A stretch of DNA of 60,000 nucleotides from Polytrichum commune. Lineage: Eukaryota; Streptophyta; Polytrichopsida; Polytrichales; Polytrichaceae. The position numbers and the translations under genes are program-made. Positions 36,936 through 48,905 of the stretch are shown here, piece by piece (the first letter of the stretch is position 1; each line of letters opens with the position of its first letter). The stretch lies in NCBI GenBank assembly GCA_950295325.1, contig OX485804.1, forward strand, positions 28,088,001-28,148,000. The letters are read 5' to 3'. The notes below the pieces were generated by a model. The model was given only the letters and a program-made list of their open reading frames with translations. It did not search any database and was not told the DNA's origin.

Positions 36936-37162
36936 CTACACCGTTTATGGTGTTTAGTGTCACTTACTATTTGGAATTTCATCGTGCTATGTTTTTTTTA
37001 ACTAGAGATGCGTGTTAATACCAAGTATAGTCATTTATGTTCTATAATGTTTAAACAACCTATTTGATCTTTGTTGGTAGGAAAATATGAATCTATAGCA
37101 AATCTCTACAGCAAAGCGTAATTCCAAGTAGTAAGTGACACTATATACCATACATGGTGTGG
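36936..37162. mobile_element. Foldback MITE, family A, copy 2
   Basis: The left end CTACACCG... and right end ...GGTGTGG form inverted repeats that extend inward: 'tttagtgtcacttactatttggaa' on the left is mirrored on the right by 'ttccaagtagtaagtgacact'. Family resemblance to 13147-13370 extends through the middle ('caacctatttgatctttgttggtag'). No clean target duplication was found. It lies about 270 bp before the GT61 start codon and may be part of its promoter region. Confidence 0.75.
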
Positions 37163-37431
37163 TGTTATGCTCTAAAATGATGATGTTTTAGCAGCTCCAA
37201 TTTAAACCAGGTTCTAAAGACCCTGACCCCTGCTGGTGCTACAGATTATGGCCACCCCGGCATACTTGGAAAGGCCTCAATCTTTGAAAGGGAGACAAAC
37301 AACATGATGTATTACCTTACCTTCCTATAGTGGACCACAGCATAAAGACATGCTGGCAACAGTATTAGTAATCAGTTTGTAACAGGTAGGATAAGTTGTG
37401 AGGGCTTGACAAGTAGCACCGGTGCAGCAAA

Positions 37432-40400
37432 ATGGTAGCCATGGGCACCGTATTCTCCCCTAAAAGGAAGCTGGCGACATGGCGACTGACTATTCCAAAC
37501 ATCATGGCATTGTTGATGGCCATTTTCGTAATCTGGCAAGTGAGTATGAACTTTAGCCAGATTAACTCCCACTTGCCCAGTCTGGTTTCACGCCGGTCTC
37601 TGCACGAATTCAACAAAACCCTAGGTCAGGAGCCCCAAGCCCAATTTGACCTCCAAAAGTCCCAACAATTACTCACGAATCAGTTAAACGAAACCGTTGA
37701 CAAAACCGTTGAAATGGTGAGACTTGCGATGGAGAAGCTCCAGGGGTTTGAGACTCAGGTACAAGACAGGCTCGCCACACTGGAAAATAATATTGCTGCC
37801 AAGCTGGACCCAGCTATAAGTAATGATTCAATGGTTCAGCTGGCCGGGGGGGCCCATGGAATTAATGTTATGCTTGATAACATGACGGTCACGCGGCTCG
37901 AGGCATTGACTACGAAAATCCTGAAGATGGACGAGCAAATCCAGCAAGAAATCCATGCCCTCAAGCAGGAAGAAGAGAAACTCAAATTGAGGGGCGAACA
38001 GTTTTTGAAGCACATCGCGGACACACCTGCATGGAAGCCATTAAAAGACTTGACCAAATTCAGCATCAATGGATTTATCTCCGAAATCACAGGCCGGGGC
38101 ATGGAGGTCGGTCCCCCGGAGATGTTTGAGTTTCCATCTGCGGTCTCGAATGCAAGGCATTTGTGCCTCTTAGGCAACAACTCGAGCAATGGCACTAAGA
38201 ATTTCTACACCTTTGCGTGGGCGGATGCTTTACCCAAAGACCACATCCTTCTCAATGGCACCACACTCATTTCGGAGACGTACTATAACTATGAAAACCC
38301 GTGGCACGCCATGTATAACTTGGTGCAATTCGTGTACTGGAAGCAAGTGAATGCCTGCCAAGGGGCGGAGCGGATTTTATTGTACCACTGGAGTGAGCTG
38401 CGGCGAAATCTGGGTGCCTGGATCAGTCACGTATGTATAATCATCCTCTCAAACATTTGGTGACTGGTTCTTCCCAGAACTGGAGTGGTCAGGCCGAGCA
38501 ATTTTGCTGATGTGCCTTTTCTATAATTGATACAAGAAGCCACAATACACCCCGTAATTGAGAGCATGCCATGGCCTAACCACTACATCCAATATGGACA
38601 CGTGTCACCATGCCATTGATTGTAGTAGGCACTTAATACCTACCTTATCGCTACCATGGCTTGGACCTCGGTAGGTTGGGAGCCTACTACAGCCTATGGT
38701 AGAGCTCCTCCTATACATTTCCCAGTTCATATTTCTTTTTGTTGCAATGTAGGACACAACTATGCACACATGAAAATGCCAAGACATAATCGTTTTGTGG
38801 TGCAAGATATGTGACTCTATTGTGGGCACTTCCAACTCCACATACTATTTCGACCATTGGATTGGGTCGGGAGCTGCCTTATCCGGTCACCAATCGTGAA
38901 TCACGAGGATTGTCATTTCAAGTAGATTAGAATCGGAGTTTCACGAGACGCAAATATTTATGAAAGGTCAAAGTGAAGGTTCCTATTTTCTTCCCTAAAT
39001 GATCACATAGGCACCTCTTATTATGTTAGCTATAAATTCAACTAGAAAAGTGTCTACATTTTAAGCACATATTCTAATCTCATTGTCGTTCACATGTCCA
39101 TTCCTAATGACGAGCCTCGCCATACACCACTCAAATATAGGTGTTCAATGAAGAAGAGTCACCACATGCCTTGAGTTACATGATGCACGCTGTGACGGCC
39201 TAGGCACACCCAACTGTCTTAACTGTTGATTTACTAGCCCATGTCTATATATTGAGCACATAATCCTCTCTCAATACTGTAACACGTGTCTGTTTGGTAT
39301 ACATTCCTGACGACAAGCCTTGGCATGTACCACCCCAATACAGGTGTCCACTCACTTAAGAAGAGTCACCACATACCTTAAAGTTGAATGATGCACACTG
39401 TGATGGTCCCCTGGAGTTGCTGAAACCTTGACCTCCATTTCTCAATATATATACTTTGGTGTAACAGATATTCTCTGCCGCCAGCTTACCCACTGTGCCG
39501 GAGCACATGGCGATTGGGGATCGTCCCATATGTTTTGAGAAGGCGGTCATGTCACGGACAGGAATTGGAGGGGTGCCGACAGATCTCCTTCGAACCATTT
39601 TCACGGAAGTTCGGTGCCTCACACGGAATTACTGCAACGTGCCTGTCACGAGGCCCGGGCCAAGCAAGGAGCAGTCGCTGCGCATCACCTTGATGGTGCG
39701 GAGTCAGACGCGGGCATGGAAGAATGTGAAAGCATGGGAGGCAGTGGTGGCGAGTGAGTGTGCCCGTGTTCAGGGTTGTCACTGGGGCATCATGCCTGTC
39801 GCCAATTTAAGCTTCTGTGAACAGGTACTATCATAACTGCGACCATTATTGTTCCCTCTTCCAATGTAACTTAATCCAAGCCCAGCATCGATCCAAGGTA
39901 GACAGACATGTCTTATAGGTAAAAGGGGGTCATTTTGACGTAGCTCATCTTCTTGGACCTGTTTATAACAACACATTGTGTGTCAAAACATGGTCGATTT
40001 GACACATGTTTGACACAAAATGTGTTTTTATTGATGAGTCTCACATGACCAATGCATGCATCCGCAAATGAGCGCTGTTTAAAATCCTCCACTTTCCTAC
40101 TATTGTTCATGTGGTTTTCTTTTTTAAGGATATCAAGCGTGCGATTAGTATGCAATTTATTAGATGTAGGCTTTGAGCTATGCGGGGGGGGGGGGGAGGC
40201 GGGGCTTTACCGATTTTTTTCCACTTTTGGTGGAGAATTGCAATTTGGAGCATCATGGCTTATACTTCCAAATACAATGAAAGTGCAATCCAAAGTCAAA
40301 TTGTATTGAGAAGACACGTTGAAACCTTTGTAATTTACACTATAGAAAAACAAGGTAAGAAAGAAAAACTCAATAAAATAGGAGCAATTTATTCTTCTCA

Positions 40401-41233
40401 CAATTACTATAATGCCTTTGCTTCCACATGAACCATAGCATACGCCGAGTAGCCGCCACAACTACATTTGTTTCCAACTAGTCCACAGTCAATCCCAGTC
40501 TATAAACCGTTCAACTGCATGTGTCGTCATCAACGTCACCCTTTCATAGTAGAAGGATGTAAAGAATCACTTTCACCTCCTAATATGGTATTTTATCACT
40601 ACACACATACGAGTCACTAGAAAACCTACAAATCTACCATCATGGTCGATTTGCATCACTATTTTGCCGATGCAGGGCGATCGCCTAGAACTTCAACGCT
40701 GGCAGTGTGTGAACCCTATTAAAATAAGAGATCGCAAAATGCCTCGGTGTCCTGAACTGTACTAATTTGTCGATCGGGAATGATCTTTTTCCGGGAACCA
40801 GGTGCGGACGATGAGCAAGACCGACATTCTGTTATCGGTGCACGGCGCACAACTTGCCAACATGATTTTCATGAGCCCGGGTGGACGGGTGCTTGAAATG
40901 TTTCCAAAAGGGTGGCTGGAACTGGCTGGCCACGGGCAATACATATACCGCAACCTCGCGGAGTGGACAGGCCTGACTCACGAGGGCTACTGGCGGGATT
41001 TACAGCATCCGGACTGCCCATTCCCCAACGACAAGCTCCGCTGCATGAGCTACTTCAAGGACTTGAGTGTGGGCATCAACGTCACTCACATTGCCCCATG
41101 GTTGCGGAACGTCATCGCCAACTTTGACGCGATGCAAACCGACATGACGAAACCACTCGCGGATCGAGTTTCGGGTGTGGAGATCCCTTGGGACTCCAAC
41201 AACTGTACATGTAGTGCAAAGTCATCAGCATGA
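37432..41233 (+). CDS. GT61-family (DUF563) glycosyltransferase, type II membrane protein
   Basis: Three exons, 37432-38430, 39468-39824 and 40802-41233, each a multiple of three and joined by GT-AG introns, give 595 residues. Residues about 20-40 (LTIPNIMALLMAIFVIWQV) form a single membrane anchor with a short basic N terminus. Residues about 60-200 are a charged, Glu/Lys/Gln-rich coiled-coil stem (for example EMVRLAMEKLQGFETQVQDR-like heptads). The catalytic region includes DALPKDHILLNGTTLISE, NPWHAMYN, RTGIGGVPTDLLR, and in the last exon DILLSVHGAQLANMIFM and GGRVLEMFPKGW, the hallmark of GT61 beta-1,2-xylosyl/O-GlcNAc-type transferases. Several N-glycosylation sequons fit a lumenal domain. 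GT61 members decorate N-glycans or cell-wall xylans in the Golgi; donor and acceptor cannot be assigned here. The frame is intact. Confidence 0.88.
39055..39405. repeat. Two direct copies of a short repeat in GT61 intron 1
   Basis: About 39055-39190 and 39240-39405 share 'gagcacata(a)tc(c/t)', 'acgag/acaagcct(c/t)g(c/g)cat', 'agaagagtcaccacat(g/a)cctt' and 'gatgcac'. Related sequences occur near 30235 and 34800. The second copy ends about 60 bp before the exon 2 acceptor. Confidence 0.7.
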
Positions 41234-43615
41234 GAAATTACGTTACAAACAGAATAGAATGAATCATGGGCACACGCTTTGAGCAGTTCTTGAGTACGTC
41301 CCCATTTATTTGATAGTGTGCTCCCAGGTTAAGTGAGAGGTATAGGTACATCTTCTGCTCCCCATATTTTCCATCGCTCAATTCTAGTGGTGGAAATAAC
41401 ACACAGGATATTGGTGCTTCTATGGCAACACCCAAATGTGTTCTCAATTATAAAGTGAGGAGAGGTGAGGTGGGTGGCCAGGGTTCAGTCATAGACATGA
41501 TGTTTATGAATATGTTGATTTCGTGCCCAACCTACCTTGGATCACAACTTTATTTCAGCTTCCAGCTCAAATAAAGAAACCTCTCCAATACAAACTCTGA
41601 TATGTGCAATGCCAACTTGGTAGATGATCAGAATAGAACTGACACTTTCCACAGTTCAACATTTATTTGGTGTTCCCAGGTCAAGTGAGTGGTACATCTA
41701 CTGCCTGTATTTTAGTTCCATCCCTCATTTGTGATGGTAGAAATAACAAAGATAACTAATATAGGCTTATTTTGTGATTCGACGACATCCAATTGCACTC
41801 TCAATCAGATGGAGAGGTGTGGCTATGGTTCAGGTACACATGGCACAGTCATAGATGTAATCTGCCCTGGCTCCATATTACAGGGTTTTTGGGGGTGTAA
41901 TTCTAAGCGGGATTAATATGTGAATGTGAGGGGTGAAGTATGCACATTGAGATGAATGTGAGGGAAACTATCATCGCAACTCTAGTGAGGAAGATGGACA
42001 CACGCCAATGACGACATGGAATGTGGCTCAATGTGCGCATCCAACAAGAAGAGCATGCATAAGTTGCAACGTTGGAGATCTTGACAAGCCATATCATGTA
42101 TGGGAATGTATTTTTTTGTAGCTAGGTTAGTGACCTAGATTGCAATTTATTTCAGCTTCTAGCTCCACTTAAAGCAATCTCCTCAACACAAACTCATATA
42201 TAGAGTGATGAGATTCTGTAGAAAATTTCTTGATTAGACAATGCTCCTTGTTCCGTGTCTCCATCTTCATGCAGGTCAAAATATGTCCTCTTGAATGTAG
42301 TGCAACATCACCTATTTGTATATTGCCATCATCAAACCCCTTAAATATGCATATTTTATCACCAGAGGTCTTCTAGAGTGGACATTCCTCCACATTCCAC
42401 TTACTTTTCTTTTTTTTAAATCCTGACAAAGAGCTGGAATGGGTTAGAGATGCTTAGGGCCAGTTTACACTATGGACCAAGAAGTCGTCCTAGGGCGATA
42501 TAAGAGCGTTGATTGGTTGTTGAACTCATCCTAGGACCACTTCGGTTTACACCAAGGAAAAGATGGCAGAGTGACCATGAAGGTCAAGGTCCCCAAAATA
42601 CATATTCCAAAGCATAATAAATGCACTGACATGGTCCAACATGTTCTATGGTGAAAGAGACAAGAGAGGTGATCTGGTAGGAAAATGCAAGTGCCTATGG
42701 TAGAGAAATGCCATTTAAAAAAAAAAAACATTGATGATTTTTTTTTTAAGGTTGTGCGTGATATGGCAGCTGCCCTTCATTATAGAATAACGTTATAAAT
42801 CCAAAAACCAGTATAATGTTATCATTCAAAAAAACCAGTATAACATCTGAATCCCAAAAATTAGAAAAACATTAAATTAATTCAAACCAATAAAACGTTA
42901 AACAGACAGTATAATGGTAAAACAGTAAAGTAAGTAAAATATTAAATTAAACTAAACTAATAGAACGTGACATTAAATTAAATCCGTAAAATATTAAATT
43001 AAATTAAACCAATAGATTTTAAAATTAAATTAAATTAGGATAACGACAAATAACAATAAATTAGTACAACATTAAATTACATGAAGATAGTAAAAATACA
43101 AATTACAGTAAACAATTAAACAACAAAACATAAAATGCTCTTAAATTTATATATAAGGTTGTTGTATTCAACAGGCTCTTATTTGTCTTCTGGACATGTT
43201 CTGGTATTGTGTAGAAGTGAGTGATTTTTTTTTTGGCAACAATGAAGGGATATACTGTAGATAAAGAATCACATATAAAGTCACAGAGAAAGTGATTATA
43301 GAGTCCATAATGAATAGAAAACATGAGGACTCCAATTTTTAAGCTGATACTGGTCCAAATGACAATCCGGAGAGAAAAAAAGAGAGAAAAACTTCGGTCT
43401 CCGGAGGAGACCGACGTGAATTAATTGTCTGTTCGATCCACCCCCAATCCGATGCCCACAGGACAAAGGTATGGAAGTAAAGATCTACTCCCCTCTTTCA
43501 AGAGTAGACACTATAGTCACAAGTAACCAGTAACAGGGACCAAAATGGTTAGTGTTTTAGGTATCATTAATATGGGTTGGTCACCGGGTCCCTAGTTCAT
43601 TATTGATTACTTGAA
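41234..43615. other. 3' flank of the GT61 gene, repeats, no gene
   Basis: At 42454 the sequence TTA-GGGCCAGTTTACAC resembles a PIF/Harbinger-type left end, but no right end was found. Two stretches near 41320-41480 and 41670-41830 resemble each other (both contain 'aagtgag(a/t)gg/tgg...ta', 'tggtagaaataac-like' and 'tctcaat' blocks). From 42840 to 43130 the DNA is a low-complexity mixture of 'attaaatta'-like words. 43350-43515 is a diverged copy of 4315-4510. Confidence 0.45.
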
Positions 43616-43732
43616 TGAAGTAGCTTTGGTTTTAGTATTTGTTTAGCTTTGACTATGGGGGGTCTAGTGTTTGGGGTAGCGGTTGGTGGTTCTCTATTCT
43701 TCTTTTGTGGAGGAGGATAGACATAGCATATT

Positions 43733-44430
43733 TTATAGCGATAGTGTTGATTTTTTAAAGGTATTTTTAATGGTAGGCATAGGTATTTTGAAATTATTTT
43801 CGAATGATTTCATTGATGGAATGTGTGTAGTGGCTATGGCGCCTGCAATGATGATAATAAGGGGATCGACTTTCCACCCTCTAGCAACAATGCTAGCGAT
43901 TAATGGTCTATATTTGTTATTTTTTGCTTCAAGTGTTTCTGGTGAGAATCTGTCATTGCAGTATGTGAATTCGATAAATTGTATAGTGAGATTGGGGTCA
44001 ATGTCTGTGGGGGGGTCACTTTGGTATGGTAAACCTTTAACACAAAGGATGTCAGGTCTAAATCTTGAGTTACAATGACATCTTTGTGTGCCACATGTGC
44101 AAGGGAGTAGCCAGTTGGGAACGGTGTTTTCTTGGGGTTTATTATTGAAGGTGCCAGCATTCATGAGAATATAACATCGAGATTTTTCAGATGAGATTAG
44201 TAGTTTTCTAATTTCCCAAACTGCTTTGTTATGTCTTTTGACGTGAAGTGAGTGTATGTGTTATTGTTTACACGTAAGTAATACATGTAGCCATGTATCC
44301 GGTTCGTATGAGTTGCAAATGGGGCATGTAATGGATGGGTATCTTTGTCTACCGAAGAATAGTTGTTTTCTAGCATTGCCCATGTAAGTCCATGTACGGA
44401 ATTTGATGAGGCATGACTTTTGTTTATCTG
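43733..44430 (-). pseudogene. LINE pol C terminus: CCHC knuckle and REL-like endonuclease
   Basis: The - strand frame reads FRTWTYMGNARKQLFFG, then CPICNSYEPDTWLHVLLTC (C-x2-C-x9-H-x4-C), a stop, then CTCGTQRCHCNSRFRPDIL (RPD near 44051-44059), IQFIEFTYCND (Glu codon at 43970-43972), KNNKYRPLI and GWKVDPLIIIIAGA. A CCHC knuckle followed by RPD and an acidic residue is the signature of the restriction-like (PD-(D/E)XK) endonuclease of R2-type LINEs. The spacing between RPD and Glu is longer than the R2 pattern I recall, so the assignment is inference. The same order is kept in the diverged copy at 27256-27933, which argues for past selection. Confidence 0.65.
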
Positions 44431-44699
44431 TGATTGCCGGATTTTCTCAAAATTCATTAGAAAGTTCGTTGTCTATATCTACATTTCCTGTCCATTTATA
44501 TGTGTTAGGGGTTTGTATGGCCATATTTTCTAAGTTATTTTCTTTATCGTATTTTATAATTTGTTTTTCTAGGAATCTAACTGGGCCTTTATCATGGGCG
44601 TCCATCATTGAGGCCCAGACGTCCTTTTGGTAATAGTATGGGGTGGCATGAGCATGTTCATATGGATGAGTGGCAATTCTGTGCTCTAATTCTAGACCT

Positions 44700-45517
44700 T
44701 CTTTTGCTAATTTATTTGCTTGTTCGTTGCCGTCAATGTTGACATGTGCTCTGACTTTGTATAGTGTGATTGGTTGTGTCCGGTTTTAAAGTAGTTGTAC
44801 CATAGTGGTAAGTGCGGTTTGGTCGGGGTGACTATTGTGAAGTGTGGGGTGTTTAATTTGGGTGTTAAGTAGGTATAATACGTTCAGACTATCGGTAAAT
44901 ATGTATGCGGGTTCGTTAGGATATTGTGTATTGATGATTCTTAATGTTTTGTGTATAGCTATCATTTCTGCTCGTAATATGTTTTGGTGACCATGTAGTC
45001 TTTTGGGGATATTGAGGCCTTTGGGACTATAGATACCATATCCAGCTCTTTCTCTTCTCCATTCTCCAGGGTTGATTTCTTTGGGATTCATAAAGGAGCC
45101 ATCAGTATAGTAGCTGAATTGAAGGTGGAATTTTAGTGGTAAGTTTGTTTGGTAGTTTGGGAGTTGTGGGATAGGTATGTTATTATTTGCGGGCGCGTTT
45201 GAGTAGTTTAATTTAGACCATTTTTTGCTAGGATGGACGGCGGTATTTAAAGGAGTGGGTGGCACAATTTGTGTGTGAATCTGTAATATTTGGAAATTAT
45301 TTACTATGTCAGTGAGTTGATTCATTTGTTCGTGGGTGCCAATGTTGTTGTTTTGGTGGTGGATGCAAAAAACTCGTAGTGTTGATAATTCTTTCCTCGT
45401 GATATTGAGTTCAAGGGGTATTGTGGGTTCTTCGTACGTGATGGTATCTGCGGCAAAGTGGGCAATGATGTGTGTGTCCGGGAATGGGCCGGTATATGGG
45501 TTATAATTTTGTACCAA
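44700..45517 (-). pseudogene. LINE pol: RNase H domain
   Basis: The frame shows all acidic positions of an RNase H fold: YTDGSFM (Asp codon at 45101-45103), RAEMIAIHKTL, AYIFTDSLNVLYLL, and after one in-frame stop (MVQLL then TAA near 44785) VRAHVNIDGNEQANKLAKEG. The catalytic set D-E-D-H-D is intact, so only the stop prevents readthrough. RNase H in a LINE removes RNA from the cDNA hybrid; it is found in I, R1, LOA and Dualen/RandI-type elements and in some plant L1 elements. Confidence 0.85.
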
Positions 45518-45529
45518 TCAATATCTTGG

Positions 45530-46430
45530 GAAATGAGTATAATGATTGTATTTGGGTCAATTTTGGCCACCATGCGGGCCCAGTGAATGGCTTGTTATAA
45601 GTCTGTTGCATTGTGGGGGTGAGCGTAACCAATTCCCTTCCATTTTTGGTCAAACGCTTTTCCTAGGGATCCAAATATTTTGTCCCGTGAGAATGGTGAG
45701 TAGAATTGGGTGAATTGTGTAGGGCATGTAACTGGAGATGAGAAGTATGAGTGATTGATATTGAATGATGTTATTAGGAAATCCAGTACTGGGGATGATA
45801 TTGTGTATTGGGCACGTTTGAATGGGTCATTTTTTGGAATACGGTATTTATATCTTTGGTATAGCCAAACAATTTCAGTTTCAAAGGATTGGGTAGTTGG
45901 TTCTAGGCCGTGTGGGGTATTTTTTGCTTGTTGGTATTGTTTCCATAGTCACAATAGTCTAGTTTTTGGGATGGTGATGAGGTGCCGACCATTGTCTTCG
46001 TATATATGAGCGACGTCGAATTGTGTTTGGATAGTGTTAGTATTTGTTTTAATATCACTTTCAGGATTACATTCATTAATAGAAATATGTGCCAGTGGGA
46101 TTATTATGGTAGGGGTAACGTATCTAATATCTTTTTGTTGTTCTATGGAGAAGTAGGCATTGATAATATTTGAGAAGTGTTGATGTTGCATTTTCGTATA
46201 GTATTGGGTAAATAGTTCGGTGTTGTGGCGACTAGTATTGGTATCGCAATAAGAGAATAAATCTCTCTGGGTGCGCCATTTGTTGTATGTGTTATTATTG
46301 GGTGTAGTCCATTGGCATAGGTATGATGTGTCTTTTCTTTTAATCCCGTTAGAATCGGTGAATTGTCGTTGTTTGTGGTTGAATATTATGTGTATGGGAA
46401 ATTGTCGGGGGTTTTTAAGCATATTATTGG
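45530..46430 (-). pseudogene. LINE pol: region of unknown function between RT and RNase H
   Basis: The frame, broken by a TGA near 45948, a TAA near 45600 and one indel near 45515, includes TQFTQFYSPFSRDKIFGSLG, KWKGIGYAHPHN, AIHWARMVAKIDPNTIIILI and SQDIDWYK, followed by YTGPFPDTHIIAHFA. The pattern of a Phe/Tyr-rich motif, an AxxWA helix and a hydrophobic strand ending in DW looks like a folded domain and not a linker. It faintly recalls the architecture of methyltransferase-like folds, but I cannot identify it. Dualen is described as carrying a cysteine protease as well; I see no convincing protease triad here. Confidence 0.5.
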
Positions 46431-46450
46431 GAGGGGGGGGTAGGTGGGGG

Positions 46451-48560
46451 CTAGGAGGGTTCGGGGGATATATGGGGGGGGGGTGGATGTTGAGGGAGGA
46501 TGGTGTGGCGTGTTATTGTGTAGTCATTTTTTAGGGTTCGTGGGGGGTAGTGGTGTTGGCATGGCAGGTGGCATTTTTGGTGACAGGAAGGGTGACAGAA
46601 TAATTGATTAGCGATGTTTAATGCACTTTTAATGAGTTTTGTAGGGTTGGAGTGGTATGTTTTAAAGTCGTTCGGATTCATTAAGGTGGTATCATTAGGC
46701 AGGGTTATTTGTTTTAATTTAATTATATTGTGTAATAGGAGTTTTTGTAATAGTTTAAGTGAAGTGTTGGGATTTAGGCCTTGTAGATTTTGTGTTTCTT
46801 TCATCCATGCGGTTTCAAGTGGGGATGGATTTAATAGGAAGCTATCTATGGTACTTTTTAATTGGACTCCAGCTTCATGTTTGAGTATGAATAACGTTCT
46901 AGTGATAGGTGATCTAACACAGTGGTGGTATTTAATGTGGGATATTTCTTTAGAGCCCCCAAATTTTGCTAGTATAAATTGTATTAAGCCATAGTAGATT
47001 TTTCCAAGACGTCCTTTATCATTGAGGGCGTTTTGTAGTTGTTCCCCGATACATCGCAAATAGGTATTTTATAATGAAAATGCTTCAATTCCGAATAGAT
47101 CATGTAGGAGTTGTGTAGCGATATTGGGTGTACATTTCGGTAGTCCGCATATTGTTTTATAGAGTGCTATTATTTTTTTATCAAGTTTTTTGATAGCCGG
47201 GATAGAGTATGGTACTGCGTAGAAGTTGTATGCTATTCTAGCACGTGTGACTGTATCTGCCATGTTGATATTTTGTTTCACAATGGTTGGGCATGCTATG
47301 AGAGCTTGGCATTGTTTGATGACTTTAGCTGTAGTGGTGTTTATTTGTGTTTTCCATTTAAGTGATGGTGCAAGATTTATTCAAAGATAAATGTATGGTT
47401 CGTGTTGGTCTAAAACTGGTAATGGTTGATTTCTATAGTTTATGTTGGTAGATTGAATCAGGGCTTTGAATGTTATAGGATTCATTCTGGATTTATTAGG
47501 ACATCCGGTCACTGCGTATTTGGGTATTCCGAAATCTATTCTTGCCCATTCGTAGAATTTGTCTAATTTATTTAGTTGTATTTGTAATGATTTTAATTTG
47601 TTAGCAATTGTTGCTAAGTTATCAGTGTATGCTGCAGATGAAATTTTTACTTTGGATTTTCCAAAGGTATATCCATAATCGCCTTATTGTAGCCATCTAA
47701 GGAGGGGTTCTAGAAATATTATAAATAGGTATAGGCTAAGGGTGTCTCCTTGTATTGTACCTCTTTGAATGGGAATAGGTAGGATTTTACCGAAGTGTTC
47801 TCCTATAAATATAGTAGAGAATTGTGAGTATATGTTTCCGATGAGGTTTATGACGTCGGTTGGATATCCCAGATCTTTCATTATTCCTAAAATCCTGGCC
47901 TGGTCAATGAAGCCGAAAGCATTTTTTAAGTCAATGTAGAGGATATATACGTCTTGGTGTCTGAGTCTTGCATCTTCTAAAGCTGCAATGAGTAGTTGAA
48001 GTTGTCTGGATGTTCTTCTTTCTGCTTTGAATCCTTCTTGGCTGTCATGCAGGATTTGGTGTCTTTCACCATAAGCGGAGAGGATGGAGATTAATGTACT
48101 AGTATATAATTTATATATGGTGTTAGCTAGTGCAATAGGTCTATGGTTAGTAAGTTGTGATGGGTTACCTTTCTTATATAGTAGAACTGTTAGACTAGTT
48201 TTCTATGATGCAGGAATTTGTTTTTGCTTGTAGCAGTATTTAAAGAATAGAAAGACTAATTTGTCAAAACGTGGAGGCAAGTTTTTTAGAATTGAATTAG
48301 GGATTTTGTCTGGGCCTGGGGCTTTGTTATTTCCTAGGTTTTTAAGGCAAAAGTCGTATGTTTCTTGGTCGAAGTATGTGTGTAGAGGGGTATGGGGTTT
48401 TCCACGTTGATCAATCGTGAATCATTCTAAGTCATGCCATGGATATTACCTAACGCCACATATGCAGTGCGGTGGATGAGTGTTTTGATAGTGACATGTG
48501 GGTATGGTTGGACGGTTACTAATGGATTGTTGAATGTATATTTCTTTTGCAATATCTTCA
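46451..48560 (-). pseudogene. LINE pol: reverse transcriptase
   Basis: Recognisable RT blocks in order: a Cys/His stretch CHYQNTHPPHCICGVR just upstream, NNKAPGPDKIPNSIL, KTSLTVLLYKKG, NHRPIALANTIYKL, DSQEGFKAERRT, VYILYIDLKNAFGFID (the first catalytic Asp), RGTIQGDTLSLYLFIIFLEP and SSAAYTDNLATIA at 47610-47635, where YxDD is expected. Downstream is a thumb-like region with INLAPSLKWKTQI and a further Cys/His cluster (HPSCHQKCHLPCQHH near 46560). In-frame stops occur near 48208 (probably from TGG), 47686, 47382 and 47072. The enzyme would not be active: the active site reads YTDN. Confidence 0.88.
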
Positions 48561-48905
48561 GGGCTAGTAAGGATATTATTTTGTCTATCATTAATGGAGT
48601 CGAGGGGTGAGGCTTCGGAATGTTTAAAGACTTTCCTATTTATTATTTTGGGGTTTTTTCATATATCTGGCGGTATTTTGATACAGCTTTTAAAATATAA
48701 TCTTTAGTGTATTTTGTGGTGATTTTTTTGGCTTCTTTATTAGCGGTTTTAGCTATAACAGCTATGACGTCAATCCATTCGTTTTGGGGGGGGGGAGAGA
48801 TTGTTGTAGGTGGGTGTAGGATTTGCACATTTTGGTGGTTTCGGATTTCGTTTAAAATGGGGTGAGTTTGCCAGCGTGGGTTGTTTTTTGCAATGTACAT
48901 AGTTT

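Noticed and set aside
42457-42560. Possible PIF/Harbinger left end (TTA-GGGCCAGTTTACAC)
   Set aside because: No matching inverted right end or second TTA within several hundred bases.
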